64,000 nt of DNA, from positions 62,001 through 126,000 of the forward strand of contig NZ_RZYA01000009.1 in the NCBI RefSeq assembly GCF_004005495.1, in the 5' to 3' direction. The notes beneath the pieces were generated by a model. That model made no database searches. It was not told where the DNA came from and saw only the letters and a list, made by a program, of their open reading frames with translations. Positions 17,146 to 24,918 of this stretch are shown here, one piece after another (the first letter of the stretch is position 1; every line of letters starts with the position of its first letter). This DNA comes from Streptomyces antnestii (GTDB taxonomy: Bacteria; Actinomycetota; Actinomycetes; Streptomycetales; Streptomycetaceae). The translations under genes were made by a program, and so were the position numbers.

Positions 17146-17203
17146 CTGACGGCTCCTCACCGAGCGAGATCGAGCGACTTCCCGTACCTGATGGCGGAAA
17201 TAT

Positions 17204-17217
17204 TTATCAGACCACTT
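17204..17217. promoter_or_regulatory. Imperfect second GntR operator before the fucose operon
   Basis: On the minus strand this reads AAGTGGTCTGATAA, sharing the full left half (GTGGTC) and part of the right half of the perfect palindrome at 17267-17279. It lies about 60-70 bases before the binding-protein start, where a promoter is expected. Loss or gain of the right half suggests a weaker site. Confidence 0.55.
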
Positions 17218-17266
17218 GGCCCCCACAACACCCCTCGTAGCCAACTTTTCCGCGTTTCAAGCCGTA

Positions 17267-17279
17267 GTGGTCCGACCAC
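17267..17279. promoter_or_regulatory. Perfect palindromic operator, probable GntR site
   Basis: GTGGTCCGACCAC is a perfect inverted repeat around one central base and contains the GntR/FadR-type pattern TGGTCnGACCA. It lies 45 bases before the GTG of the divergent GntR gene in the shared promoter region, fitting autoregulation and control of the fucose operon. Confidence 0.75.
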
Positions 17280-17324
17280 ATCTCTGGCTAGACTGCGGCG
17301 CACCCGGCAAATCGAGGAGCCCAC

Positions 17325-18038
17325 GTGGAACAGACCGCCCCGCAGAAGGGCACCGTGACGCAGCGGGCCATCGAGCAGATCAAGGCGATGATCGGCGAGG
17401 GTCTGCTGGAGCCCGGCCAGCGCCTGCCCACGGAGCGGGACCTGGCCACGCAGCTCGGCATCTCACGCAGTTCGATGCGCGAGGCGATCAGGGCGCTCAC
17501 CGTCCTCGGCGTACTGGAGGCCCGGCACGGCTCTGGCATCTACGTCACGCAGCTGGACGCCGGTGACCTCCTGGAGACCTTCGGCGTCGTCGCCGACCTC
17601 TCGCGCGGGCCGCGTCTGGTGGAACTCCTCGAAGTGCGCCGGGTCCTGGAGTCGACGGCGACCGCGCTCGCGGCGGCACGCATCACACCCGGCCAACTCG
17701 CCGAGGTGGAACTGCACTTGGCGGCGATGGCGGCCACGGACGACCCCGAGGAGATCCTCTCCCACGACCTGGCGTTCCACCGCGCGATCGCGAAGGCAGC
17801 CGGCAACGACACGATGGCCGCGATCCTGGACGGCCTGTCCTCACGGACGTTCAGGGCGCGCGTGTGGCGCGGCTACCAGGAGGAGGGCGCCTTCGAGCGC
17901 ACGGGCCGCGAGCACGCCCGGATCCACCGCGCGCTCGTCGCCCGCGACCCGGAGGCGGCGCGCGCCGCGGCGGCCGCGCACGTGGGCGAGGTGGAGGCGT
18001 GGATGCGCGGCCAGCTCGACGCGGAGGAACTGGCCTGA
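17325..18038 (+). CDS. GntR family (FadR/VanR subgroup) transcriptional regulator of the fucose operon
   Basis: 237 residues. The winged-helix domain (about 10-75) has the GntR signature LPTERDLATQLGISRSSMREAIRAL and GSGIYVT. The all-helical FCD domain (about 90-230) has the metal/ligand histidine pattern: a Glu/Arg-rich EVRRVLE, HDLAFHRAIAKAAGN and HARIHRAL. The GTG start has GAGGAG six bases upstream. It is divergent from the sugar operon, and the shared space holds a palindromic operator and a second partial copy. FCD regulators usually bind a sugar acid, so a pathway intermediate such as L-fuconate is the likely inducer; this is inference. Confidence 0.93.
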   Translation: MEQTAPQKGTVTQRAIEQIKAMIGEGLLEPGQRLPTERDLATQLGISRSSMREAIRALTVLGVLEARHGSGIYVTQLDAGDLLETFGVVADLSRGPRLVELLEVRRVLESTATALAAARITPGQLAEVELHLAAMAATDDPEEILSHDLAFHRAIAKAAGNDTMAAILDGLSSRTFRARVWRGYQEEGAFERTGREHARIHRALVARDPEAARAAAAAHVGEVEAWMRGQLDAEELA

Positions 18039-18057
18039 CCGGTTCCCCCGAAGCGGG

Positions 18058-18750
18058 TCAGCGCGGCGCCCGCGCCTCAAGGGCCGAGAGCAGCAGCTCG
18101 AGCGCCGTCTCGAAGGGGCTCTCCGCCATGAGGGGCAAGTGCCCCCGTACGGCGGCGATCTGGGGATGTGTCTCGGCGGGGAGCGACTGGTACGTGTCGG
18201 TCCACGCGCCGTGGTCGCGGGCGCGGCGCTCGGGCGGCAGCGCCAGATGTGCGGCGTCGAGCGCCGCGTGCCCGAGCGCCGTGTCGACGAACGCCGCGTA
18301 GTACCGCACGGCCGTGGCGCCGTCGAAGCCCGCCCGGCGCAGCAGCCCGATGCCGGTCTCCACCGCGTGCACCTCGTGGATGCGGCGGGTCACCCGGTAC
18401 GCGGCGAGGGCGGCGATCCGGGGGTGCTCGCTGTAACCGCGGTGGATCCGGTGCCCCATGTCCCGCAGGCCCGCGACCCAGTCGTCGCCGGGTTCGAAGC
18501 CGGCCATGCTCTCGCCGATGACCCGGTCGGCGACGGCGAGGAGCAGGTCGTCCGTGTTGCGGAAGTACCGGTAGACGGCGCTCGGGTCGCAGCCGAGGGC
18601 GGCGCCCAGCCTGCGCACGCTCAGCGCGTCGGGCCCGTGCTGCCCGACGAGGCGCAGCGCGCAGTCGACGATCAGGTCGGCGGAGAGCAGCACCCCTGAC
18701 CTGGTCGGTCTGCGCCGCCGCCGCTCCGCCGGTATCCGTCCCTCGGCCAT
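18058..18750 (-). CDS. TetR family transcriptional regulator
   Basis: 230 residues. The helix-turn-helix region (about 22-65) reads LIVDCALRLVGQHG, SVRRLGAALGCDPSAVYRYF, typical of TetR_N, and the rest is an all-helical ligand domain of TetR_C type. It has GAGGGG ahead of the ATG at 18750. It diverges from an amino-acid permease and amidohydrolase pair; an inverted repeat in the shared space is a likely operator. The ligand is unknown. It probably represses the transporter/hydrolase pair until the substrate or product is present. Confidence 0.93.
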   Translation of the reverse strand: MAEGRIPAERRRRRPTRSGVLLSADLIVDCALRLVGQHGPDALSVRRLGAALGCDPSAVYRYFRNTDDLLLAVADRVIGESMAGFEPGDDWVAGLRDMGHRIHRGYSEHPRIAALAAYRVTRRIHEVHAVETGIGLLRRAGFDGATAVRYYAAFVDTALGHAALDAAHLALPPERRARDHGAWTDTYQSLPAETHPQIAAVRGHLPLMAESPFETALELLLSALEARAPR

Positions 18751-18798
18751 GCCGAATCCCCTCTCGTCGCCCGGGTCGCTTCGCGCGACGCCCCCTTA

Positions 18799-18826
18799 TG
18801 TCAACACCATTGACGCAACATTGACA
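18799..18826. promoter_or_regulatory. Inverted repeat, candidate TetR operator
   Basis: TGTCAA (18799) and TTGACA (18821) form the ends of a 28-bp inverted repeat in the 129-bp divergent space. Inside lies another TTGACG, so the right arm may also act as a -35 element for the permease gene, which would let a bound repressor block the polymerase. Confidence 0.55.
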
Positions 18827-18879
18827 AGGGTTGTTTGATCGCTGCCACCCTCCCCTCCTCCGGCCTCAGGAGTGTCCGT

Positions 18880-20358
18880 ATGAGCAGCGAACCACCCGGC
18901 CTGCGCCGTTCCCTCGGCGTGGTCGACGGCGTCGCCATCGCCGCGTCGAGCACGGCCGCCACCACGAGCATCGGCATCGGCATGGGTGCGCTCGCCGCGA
19001 CGGTGGGCCTCCAGGCCCCCGCGATCCTCCTCGTGGCGTTCCTGCCGATCCTCGGCATCGCCTCCGCGTACGCCCGGCTCAACCGTTCCGAGCCGAACAT
19101 GGGCAGCGGCTACGTCTGGGTCGGCAGGTCGCTCGGCCCGTGGCCCGGCTTCATCACCGGCTGGGTCACCCTGGTCGGCACGGTGATCTTCATGGCGTAC
19201 ACCAGCGCCGTCACGGGCTCGGTGTTCCTCCAGTTCGCGAACAAGGCCGGCCTGCACGACCTCGCCGGACTCGCCCTCGACCCGAACTCGACGGCTCTGA
19301 GCACGGCGGTCGGCCTGGTGGTCCTGGCCGTCGTGACCTACACGGCGATCACCGGCGTCCGCAGGGCCACCCGGCTGCAGACCTGGCTTCTCGTCTTCGA
19401 GTACGCGGTCCTCCTTGTCTTCTGCGCGCTGGCCCTCGTCTCGGGCGACCACGCGTTCCAGTGGTCGTGGCTGAACCCCTTCGCGATCCACGACGGCACG
19501 GCGTTCGCCCAGGGCCTGGTGCTCGCGGTGTTCTTCTTCTGGGGCTGGGACGCCGCGTTCAGCGTCACCGAGGAGACCAAGGACGTACGGGACGCCGGCC
19601 GGGGCGGCTTCATCGCCCTGTTCACGATGCTCGCGATGTTCCTCTACGGCGCTGTGGCCTTCCAGCGCGAGATGAGCCTGCCCGAGCTGATCGCCCAGGG
19701 CCCGCAGGGCCTGACGTACCTGGGCGCGAAGCTCGCCTCCGAACCCTGGGCCACGCTGCCGCTGCTCGCGCTGCTGTTCTCCGCGGTGGCCTCGCTCCAG
19801 TCGAGCGTCATCCCCACGGCCCGCGGCCTGCTCGCGATGGGCCGCGACCGCACGATGGGCCCGGTGTGGACCCGCGTCAGCGCGCGCTACGAGTCACCGG
19901 CCCTGGGCACGGTCCTCATCATGTCGATCTCCGGCGGGGTCTCCCTGCTCGCCCTGGCCATCCCCCAGCTCAACCAGATGATCCTCGCCGCCGTGAACTC
20001 CATCGGCCTGGTCGTGGCCCTGTACTACGGCCTGACGGCGCTGGCCTGCGCGGTCCGCTTCCGCGAGGCGCTGCGCGGTCCGCTGTCCGGGGCGCTGCGC
20101 GCGGTCGTGGCGCCCGCGCTGAGCGGGATCGCGCTCCTCGGCATCGGCGTGTACCTGGCCCGCTCGTACCTGACGATGAGCGACCACTTCGAACTCAGCC
20201 CGGACAATGGGTGGTTCATGCTCGCGGTGCCCGTCGCGATCGTCGCCTCCGGCCTGGTGATGGCCGCCTACGCCAAGTACGTGCGCCGCTCCCCCTACTT
20301 CGTCACCGGCCGCGGCACGGCGGCCGAGACGGTCCGGCTCACCTCCGACCGCACCTGA
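18880..20358 (+). CDS. APC superfamily amino acid/amine permease
   Basis: 492 residues with about 12 membrane helices. The N-terminal signature DGVAIAASSTAATTSIGIGMG and NMGSGYVWVGRSLGPWPGF matches the APC (amino acid-polyamine-organocation) fold. FFFWGWDAAFSVTEETKD in helix 6 contains the unwound substrate-binding segment. The ATG at 18880 has AGGAG eight bases upstream; the frame before it has no such site. It is co-directional with an amidohydrolase 63 bases downstream, so the pair likely imports and hydrolyses the same compound. Substrate unknown; an amino acid or amine is expected from family. Confidence 0.92.
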   Translation: MSSEPPGLRRSLGVVDGVAIAASSTAATTSIGIGMGALAATVGLQAPAILLVAFLPILGIASAYARLNRSEPNMGSGYVWVGRSLGPWPGFITGWVTLVGTVIFMAYTSAVTGSVFLQFANKAGLHDLAGLALDPNSTALSTAVGLVVLAVVTYTAITGVRRATRLQTWLLVFEYAVLLVFCALALVSGDHAFQWSWLNPFAIHDGTAFAQGLVLAVFFFWGWDAAFSVTEETKDVRDAGRGGFIALFTMLAMFLYGAVAFQREMSLPELIAQGPQGLTYLGAKLASEPWATLPLLALLFSAVASLQSSVIPTARGLLAMGRDRTMGPVWTRVSARYESPALGTVLIMSISGGVSLLALAIPQLNQMILAAVNSIGLVVALYYGLTALACAVRFREALRGPLSGALRAVVAPALSGIALLGIGVYLARSYLTMSDHFELSPDNGWFMLAVPVAIVASGLVMAAYAKYVRRSPYFVTGRGTAAETVRLTSDRT

Positions 20359-20421
20359 CCCCACACCCCGACAACACCCCCACACCACCCCGACAGCATC
20401 CATCGACAAAGGAGTTGCCCC

Positions 20422-22074
20422 ATGCCGGACACCGCACCCGCCGACCTCGTCTTCACCGGCGGCCCGGTCCACACCCTCTCCCCCGCCCGGTCGCGCGCGA
20501 CCTCGGTGGCCGTACGCGGCGAGCACATCGTCGCCGTGGGCCACGACGAGGTACGCGAACTCATCGGACCGGCCACCGAAGTCGTGGACCTGGCAGGCAA
20601 GTTGCTCATCCCGGGCTTCCAGGACGCGCACGCGCACCCGGTCGGCGGCGGCATGGAGATGGGCCAGTGCGACCTGAGCGGCGCGACGACCCTGGAGGAG
20701 TACCGGCGCCTCATCTCCGCGTACGCGCAGGCGCGCCCCGACGACGAGTGGATCACCGGCGGCGGCTGGTCGATGGAGGCGTTCCCCGGCGGCCTGCCCA
20801 CGGCCGCGGAGCTGGACGCCCTGGTGCCCGACCGCCCCGCCTACCTCGTCAACCGTGACCACCACGGCGCCTGGGTCAACTCCCGTGCCCTGCAAGCGGC
20901 GGGGATCGACTCCCGTACGCCCGACCCCGCCGACGGCCGCATCGAACGCGACGCCGACGGCGCGCCGACCGGCATGCTCCAGGAGGGCGCGGCGAACCTG
21001 ATCGGCCGGCTGCTGCCGTCCGCCACCCTTGAGCAGCGGATCACGGGGCTGCTGCGCGCGCAGGAGCTGATGCACTCTCTCGGTGTCACCGCGTGGCAGG
21101 ACGCGCTGCTCGGTGTGCACGCCAATCTCACGGACCCGACGGACGCGTATCTCGCGACCGCCGGGGACGGGCGGCTCACCGCACGGGTCGTCGGTTCGCT
21201 GTGGTGGGACCGGGCGCGCGGCATCGAGCAGATCGACGAGCTGGTGGCGCGGCGCGCGGCGGGCACGCGCGGGCGGCTGCGCTGCACGACGGTGAAGATC
21301 ATGCAGGACGGCGTCGCCGAGAACGGCACGGCGGCCCTGCTCGGCCCCTACCTGGACGGCTGCGGCTGTGCCTCCGACAACAGCGGCATCAGCTTCGTGC
21401 CGCCGCTCGATCTCCAGAAGTACGTGACGGAGCTGGACGCGCGCGGCTTCCAGGTGCACTTCCACGCGCTCGGTGACCGGGCCGTGCGCGAGGCCCTCGA
21501 CGCGGTGGAGGCGGCGCGCCGCGCCAACGGATTCACCGACACGCGCCCCCACCTCGCACATCTCCAGGTGGTCCACCCCGACGACATCGGCCGGTTCCGG
21601 GAGCTGGGCGCGACGGCGAACATGCAGGCCCTGTGGGCGGCGCACGAGCCGCAGATGGACGAGCTGACGATCCCGTTCCTCGGTCCGGAGCGCAGCGCGT
21701 GGCAGTACCCGTTCGGCGATCTGCACCGGGCGGGCGTGACGCTCGCGGCGGGCAGCGACTGGCCGGTGAGCAGCCCGGACCCGATCGAGGCGATCCATGT
21801 CGCGGTCAACCGCGTCCTGCACGACGCGCCCCCCGGTACCGAGGTGTTCCTGCCGGGTCAGCGCATCGGCCTGGACGCGGCGCTCACCGCGTACACGGCG
21901 GGCAGCGCGTACGTGAATCACCTGGACGACGTGACGGGTTCCATCACGCCGGGGCGTCTCGCCGACCTGGTGGTGCTCGACCGGGACCCGTTCGCGGGCC
22001 CCGCCGAGGAGATCGGCGCGACGCGCGTCGTGGAGACGTTCGTGGGCGGCGAGCGGGTGTACGCCGCCGCCTGA
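20422..22074 (+). CDS. YtcJ-like amidohydrolase (Amidohydro_3 family)
   Basis: 550 residues. It has the composite N-terminal beta domain (DLVFTGGPVHTL) and the metal motif DAHAHP (about residue 69). Further ligands are in FHALGD (about 350) and HLAHLQ, and the late Asp is in LAAGSDWPVSSPDP, followed by a closing beta domain LADLVVLDRDPF. These enzymes hydrolyse exocyclic amide or related bonds; members include N-substituted formamide deformylase and many uncharacterised proteins. The ATG has AAGGAG seven bases upstream. It sits behind the APC permease and under the TetR regulator, suggesting use of an imported amide. The precise substrate cannot be told. Confidence 0.92.
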   Translation: MPDTAPADLVFTGGPVHTLSPARSRATSVAVRGEHIVAVGHDEVRELIGPATEVVDLAGKLLIPGFQDAHAHPVGGGMEMGQCDLSGATTLEEYRRLISAYAQARPDDEWITGGGWSMEAFPGGLPTAAELDALVPDRPAYLVNRDHHGAWVNSRALQAAGIDSRTPDPADGRIERDADGAPTGMLQEGAANLIGRLLPSATLEQRITGLLRAQELMHSLGVTAWQDALLGVHANLTDPTDAYLATAGDGRLTARVVGSLWWDRARGIEQIDELVARRAAGTRGRLRCTTVKIMQDGVAENGTAALLGPYLDGCGCASDNSGISFVPPLDLQKYVTELDARGFQVHFHALGDRAVREALDAVEAARRANGFTDTRPHLAHLQVVHPDDIGRFRELGATANMQALWAAHEPQMDELTIPFLGPERSAWQYPFGDLHRAGVTLAAGSDWPVSSPDPIEAIHVAVNRVLHDAPPGTEVFLPGQRIGLDAALTAYTAGSAYVNHLDDVTGSITPGRLADLVVLDRDPFAGPAEEIGATRVVETFVGGERVYAAA

Positions 22075-22088
22075 CGGGGCGTGCGTGT

Positions 22089-22117
22089 GGGGCGGCCCGC
22101 GTCGGTCGGGCCGCCCC
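22089..22117. terminator. Bidirectional terminator hairpin
   Basis: GGGGCGGCCCG and CGGGCCGCCCC form a perfect 11-bp stem with a 7-base loop, between the convergent amidohydrolase stop (22074) and fucosidase stop (22121). There is no T-tract, as is usual for streptomycete terminators. Confidence 0.85.
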
Positions 22118-22120
22118 CTC

Positions 22121-23692
22121 TCACACCCGGGAGCGGTAGAGGCCGAACAGCGATATGTGCGGGTCGTTGCGGTGCTGTGTGACGCGCAGGCGCCATCGGC
22201 GGGCCCTGACCGGCACCGGCAGGACCAGGACGCGGCTCGCGCCGATCGTGCCGGCGTGTGCCACCTCGGTCCAGGCGCCGCCGACCTGTGCCTCGACGAC
22301 GAACTGCTCGACCTGCTGGCCGTGCCGGATGTCCTCGGCGAGCCGGATGCGGTCGACCTCCTGGTCGGTGCCGAGGTCGACGGTGCGGGTGCCCTCGTCG
22401 TCGTCGCTCACGCGGGCGCCGGCCGCCAGGTCCTCGGGCAGTTCGCGGTCGATGCGTTCGCGGAACTCCTTGAGGCGCGCCACGTCCGCGGCGGGCAGGA
22501 GGCCGTTCCTGTCCGGCGGGATGTTCAGCAGGAGGACGGAGTTGCGGCCGACGGACCGGAACCAGATGTCGGCCAACTGGTCGACGCTCTTGGGCCGTTG
22601 GTCCGCGTGGTAGAACCATCCGGGCCTGATCGAGACGTCGCACTCGGCGGGCCACCACTGGAGGTACTGGGCCACGGAGCGGGACTGCGCGAGGGCGTCC
22701 CGGCTGCCCTGGTCCGGCGCGTAGTAGTGCAGGGCGTAGTCGATGCTGCCGTTGCCCGTGTCCTTGACGGGGATGACGCTCCATTCGTTCTCGCGCGCGA
22801 GCCCGCCCTCGTTGCCCACCCAGCGCACATCGGGCCCGCGCACGGCCACGGTGGCCTGGGGAGCGAGTTCGCGGATCACGGCATACCAGCTGTCCCAGTC
22901 GTACGTCTCGGCCTTGCCCTCCGGGATGCGGCCCTGCGAGCCGTCGAACCACACCTCGTCGACGGGCCCGTACTCGGTGAGGACCTCGTAGAGCTGGTTG
23001 AGCATGTGGGCGCCGTAGTCGGTCGCGTCGAGCGTGAACGTCGTCAGGTCGCCGCCGGCCCGGTCGTCGCCGTCGACGAGGGTGGGGATGGTGCGGGTGG
23101 AGCGCTTGCTGCCGTTGGCGTAGACACCGTCGGCGTACTGGTTCTCGTCGGCGGGCGAGATGTAGACGCCGACCTTGATGCCGTACTTGCGCATGGAGTC
23201 GGCGAAGGAGCGCAGCACGTCGCCCCGGCCCTGGCGCCAGCTGCTCGACGCGACGCTGTGCCGGGTGTAGCGGGACGGGTAGAGGACGAAGCCGTCGTGG
23301 TGCTTGACCGTGAGGATGGCGAGCTTGAACCCGCCGTCGCGCAGCGCGCGGGCCCACTGGTCGGTGTCGAGTCCGGTCGGCTGGAAGACGTTCGGGTCCT
23401 CGTCGCCGGTGCCCCATTCGAGCCCGGTGAAGGTGTTCACGCCGAAGTGCAGGAAGGCGGTCTGCTCCAGCTCCTGCCAGGCGATCTGCCGCTTCGTCGG
23501 CCGCACGCGGGCCGCCTTGGCGAGCAGCTGCTCGGGGGTGTCGTCGGGACCGATCGGGATGCGGTAGTTCGGCTCGGCGGGGCCGGCCGCCCCGCCGGTC
23601 GCCGCGTGGGCCAGGGAGCCACTCGATACGGCGACGACCGTGGTGACGGCGGCCGCGAGGAAGACGCGACGGTCGATCGTGTGCTCAGCCAT
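22121..23692 (-). CDS. Secreted alpha-L-fucosidase, GH29
   Basis: 523 residues. A twin-arginine signal (IDRRVFLAAAV, cleavage near AHA-AT) directs folded export. The GH29 barrel (about 55-410) shows FLHFGVNTF (H82), ILTVKHHDGFVLYPS (H131, H132, D133), VGVYISPADE and the nucleophile D250 in EVWFDGS. The last 100 residues are a small beta domain like F5/8-type discoidin modules that bind the substrate glycan. It removes terminal alpha-L-fucose from glycans outside the cell. The nearby fucose importer and oxidative pathway explain its presence. The start ATG has GGAGTGG close upstream. It ends at the shared hairpin with the convergent amidohydrolase. Confidence 0.94.
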   Translation of the reverse strand: MAEHTIDRRVFLAAAVTTVVAVSSGSLAHAATGGAAGPAEPNYRIPIGPDDTPEQLLAKAARVRPTKRQIAWQELEQTAFLHFGVNTFTGLEWGTGDEDPNVFQPTGLDTDQWARALRDGGFKLAILTVKHHDGFVLYPSRYTRHSVASSSWRQGRGDVLRSFADSMRKYGIKVGVYISPADENQYADGVYANGSKRSTRTIPTLVDGDDRAGGDLTTFTLDATDYGAHMLNQLYEVLTEYGPVDEVWFDGSQGRIPEGKAETYDWDSWYAVIRELAPQATVAVRGPDVRWVGNEGGLARENEWSVIPVKDTGNGSIDYALHYYAPDQGSRDALAQSRSVAQYLQWWPAECDVSIRPGWFYHADQRPKSVDQLADIWFRSVGRNSVLLLNIPPDRNGLLPAADVARLKEFRERIDRELPEDLAAGARVSDDDEGTRTVDLGTDQEVDRIRLAEDIRHGQQVEQFVVEAQVGGAWTEVAHAGTIGASRVLVLPVPVRARRWRLRVTQHRNDPHISLFGLYRSRV

Positions 23693-23885
23693 TCCACTCC
23701 ACCCTTGGATTCATCGGAGGTCTGATGATGGTGGGGTGCCGTGGAAGCGTCAATGGGTCGCGCAGAGGGGAAAGTTGAGGGAGTGATCCGATGACCTGCC
23801 GGAGCGCACACGAACCAACGAATGTCCGAAAAGGGTCGCCCGTCAGCCGCTGTCAACGGCTGTCAGCGGCTGCGGAACATGGACG

Positions 23886-24365
23886 TCACAGTGCGCGGTA
23901 CATGATGTGCAGCCCCACCCGGCCGTGCCGGGGGTGCTCGAAGGCGTCCGGGACGGTGCCCAGGATCGTGAAGCCGAGGGAGGTCCAGAGCCCGACGGCG
24001 GGGTTGGTCTCGACGACCGCGTTGAACACCATGCCGCGATAACCGTCGGCCTTCGCCCGCTCCAGCACGTGCTCGGCGAGGGCCCGGCCGATGCCACGGC
24101 CGCCGCGGGCGGGGTCGACCATGAAGCCCGCGTTCGCGATGCCCTCGGCGGGCCCGCCATAGTTCGGCTTCACGGAGGCCGAGGCGACGACAGCACCGTC
24201 GGACTCGGCGACATAAACACGCTTGCCCGGACCCATCCAGAGGGTCCGGGCCTGCGCCTCGGGGGTCTGCGGGTCCCACGCATAGGTCTCGCGGGATCCG
24301 ACGATCTGCCGCCAGAACGGCCAGATCTGCGCCCAGTCACTGTCGACGGCGTCTCTGATCAGCAT
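23886..24365 (-). CDS. GNAT family N-acetyltransferase
   Basis: 159 residues. It starts LIRDAVDSDWAQIWPF and has the GNAT acetyl-CoA loop GRGIGRAL (about 90-97), with FMVDPARGG before it and NPAVGLWTSLGFTILG near the end. It resembles phosphinothricin/GCN5-type acetyltransferases that modify small amines. It stands alone between the fucosidase and a small protein gene, with about 190 bases of non-coding DNA on the fucosidase side. Substrate unknown. Confidence 0.92.
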   Translation of the reverse strand: MLIRDAVDSDWAQIWPFWRQIVGSRETYAWDPQTPEAQARTLWMGPGKRVYVAESDGAVVASASVKPNYGGPAEGIANAGFMVDPARGGRGIGRALAEHVLERAKADGYRGMVFNAVVETNPAVGLWTSLGFTILGTVPDAFEHPRHGRVGLHIMYRAL

Positions 24366-24422
24366 GCGCGCGAGTCTGGCACGCGGCCGGTCAGCGTCGA
24401 AAGCCGTTTTCCGGGGGGACGG

Positions 24423-24596
24423 TCAGTCGACGCTCGGCAGGATGTGGGGCTCCGCGAGGTCGTCCTCGTAGCCCGCAAGCCTGATCGGGGCCGAACGGGC
24501 CCAGACGTCGAGGCTGCCCAGCTTCTCCGGGCGCCGGCGGGGGCGTTCCTTGCGTTCGCCGGGACGCTGCTCGCGATTCGTCTTCTCTGGTGTCAC
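24423..24596 (-). CDS. Small conserved-looking protein of unknown function (57 aa)
   Basis: 57 residues from the GTG at 24596, which has AAGGAG seven bases upstream, a near-ideal ribosome-binding site. The N-terminal half is very basic and Arg/Gln-rich (NREQRPGERKERPRRR). The C-terminal half is uncharged to acidic with aromatic residues (SLDVWARSAP, LAGYEDDLAEPHILPSVD). This two-part shape recalls a nucleic-acid-binding or precursor-like small protein, but no family is recognised. The open frame extends to 24824 without a ribosome-binding site, through what looks like non-coding sequence. It may be missed by annotators that skip short genes. Confidence 0.7.
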   Translation of the reverse strand: MTPEKTNREQRPGERKERPRRRPEKLGSLDVWARSAPIRLAGYEDDLAEPHILPSVD

Positions 24597-24918
24597 CGCG
24601 CACTCCTTGTGTGTCGGGTAACCCTTCCGGCGCAGCCGGCCCGGCGTTTCCCGTCGGGGCGTCCGGAGCCCGGTCGGGCTTGGTTTTCGATACCGGTTCG
24701 GGCGCGGTGGCGCCGGTTTCCTGCTTGGGCGGCCCGTGGTGACCGGGCTGTCCGGCGACGGACCACGGGTACTGGTAGGACCACGTTGTGCTGTCCGTCT
24801 GCTACAGACTAACCAAATGAGCATGGTCCCGCTCGATGGGGACGCAACCTGAGATACAACCGTTAGCCACCGGGGGTTTATTCGGCCACCGTCAATATGA
24901 CACCTGAATGATCCCGGT
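24597..24918. other. Non-coding stretch (322 bp) between small protein gene and DUF4142 gene
   Basis: No credible reading frame lies here on either strand. The part from about 24780 to 24910 has clearly lower GC than its surroundings. It likely holds the promoter of the small protein gene and the 3' region of the DUF4142 gene. A small RNA is possible but not shown. Confidence 0.5.

Noticed and set aside
18036..18062. Terminator hairpin between the GntR and TetR genes
   Set aside because: Only about six base pairs (CTGACC/GGTCAG) spanning both stop codons; too weak to call.
19894..21921. 675-codon minus-strand open frame
   Set aside because: It is the shadow of the APC permease and amidohydrolase genes, rich in Arg/Gly/Val with no domain and no ribosome-binding site.
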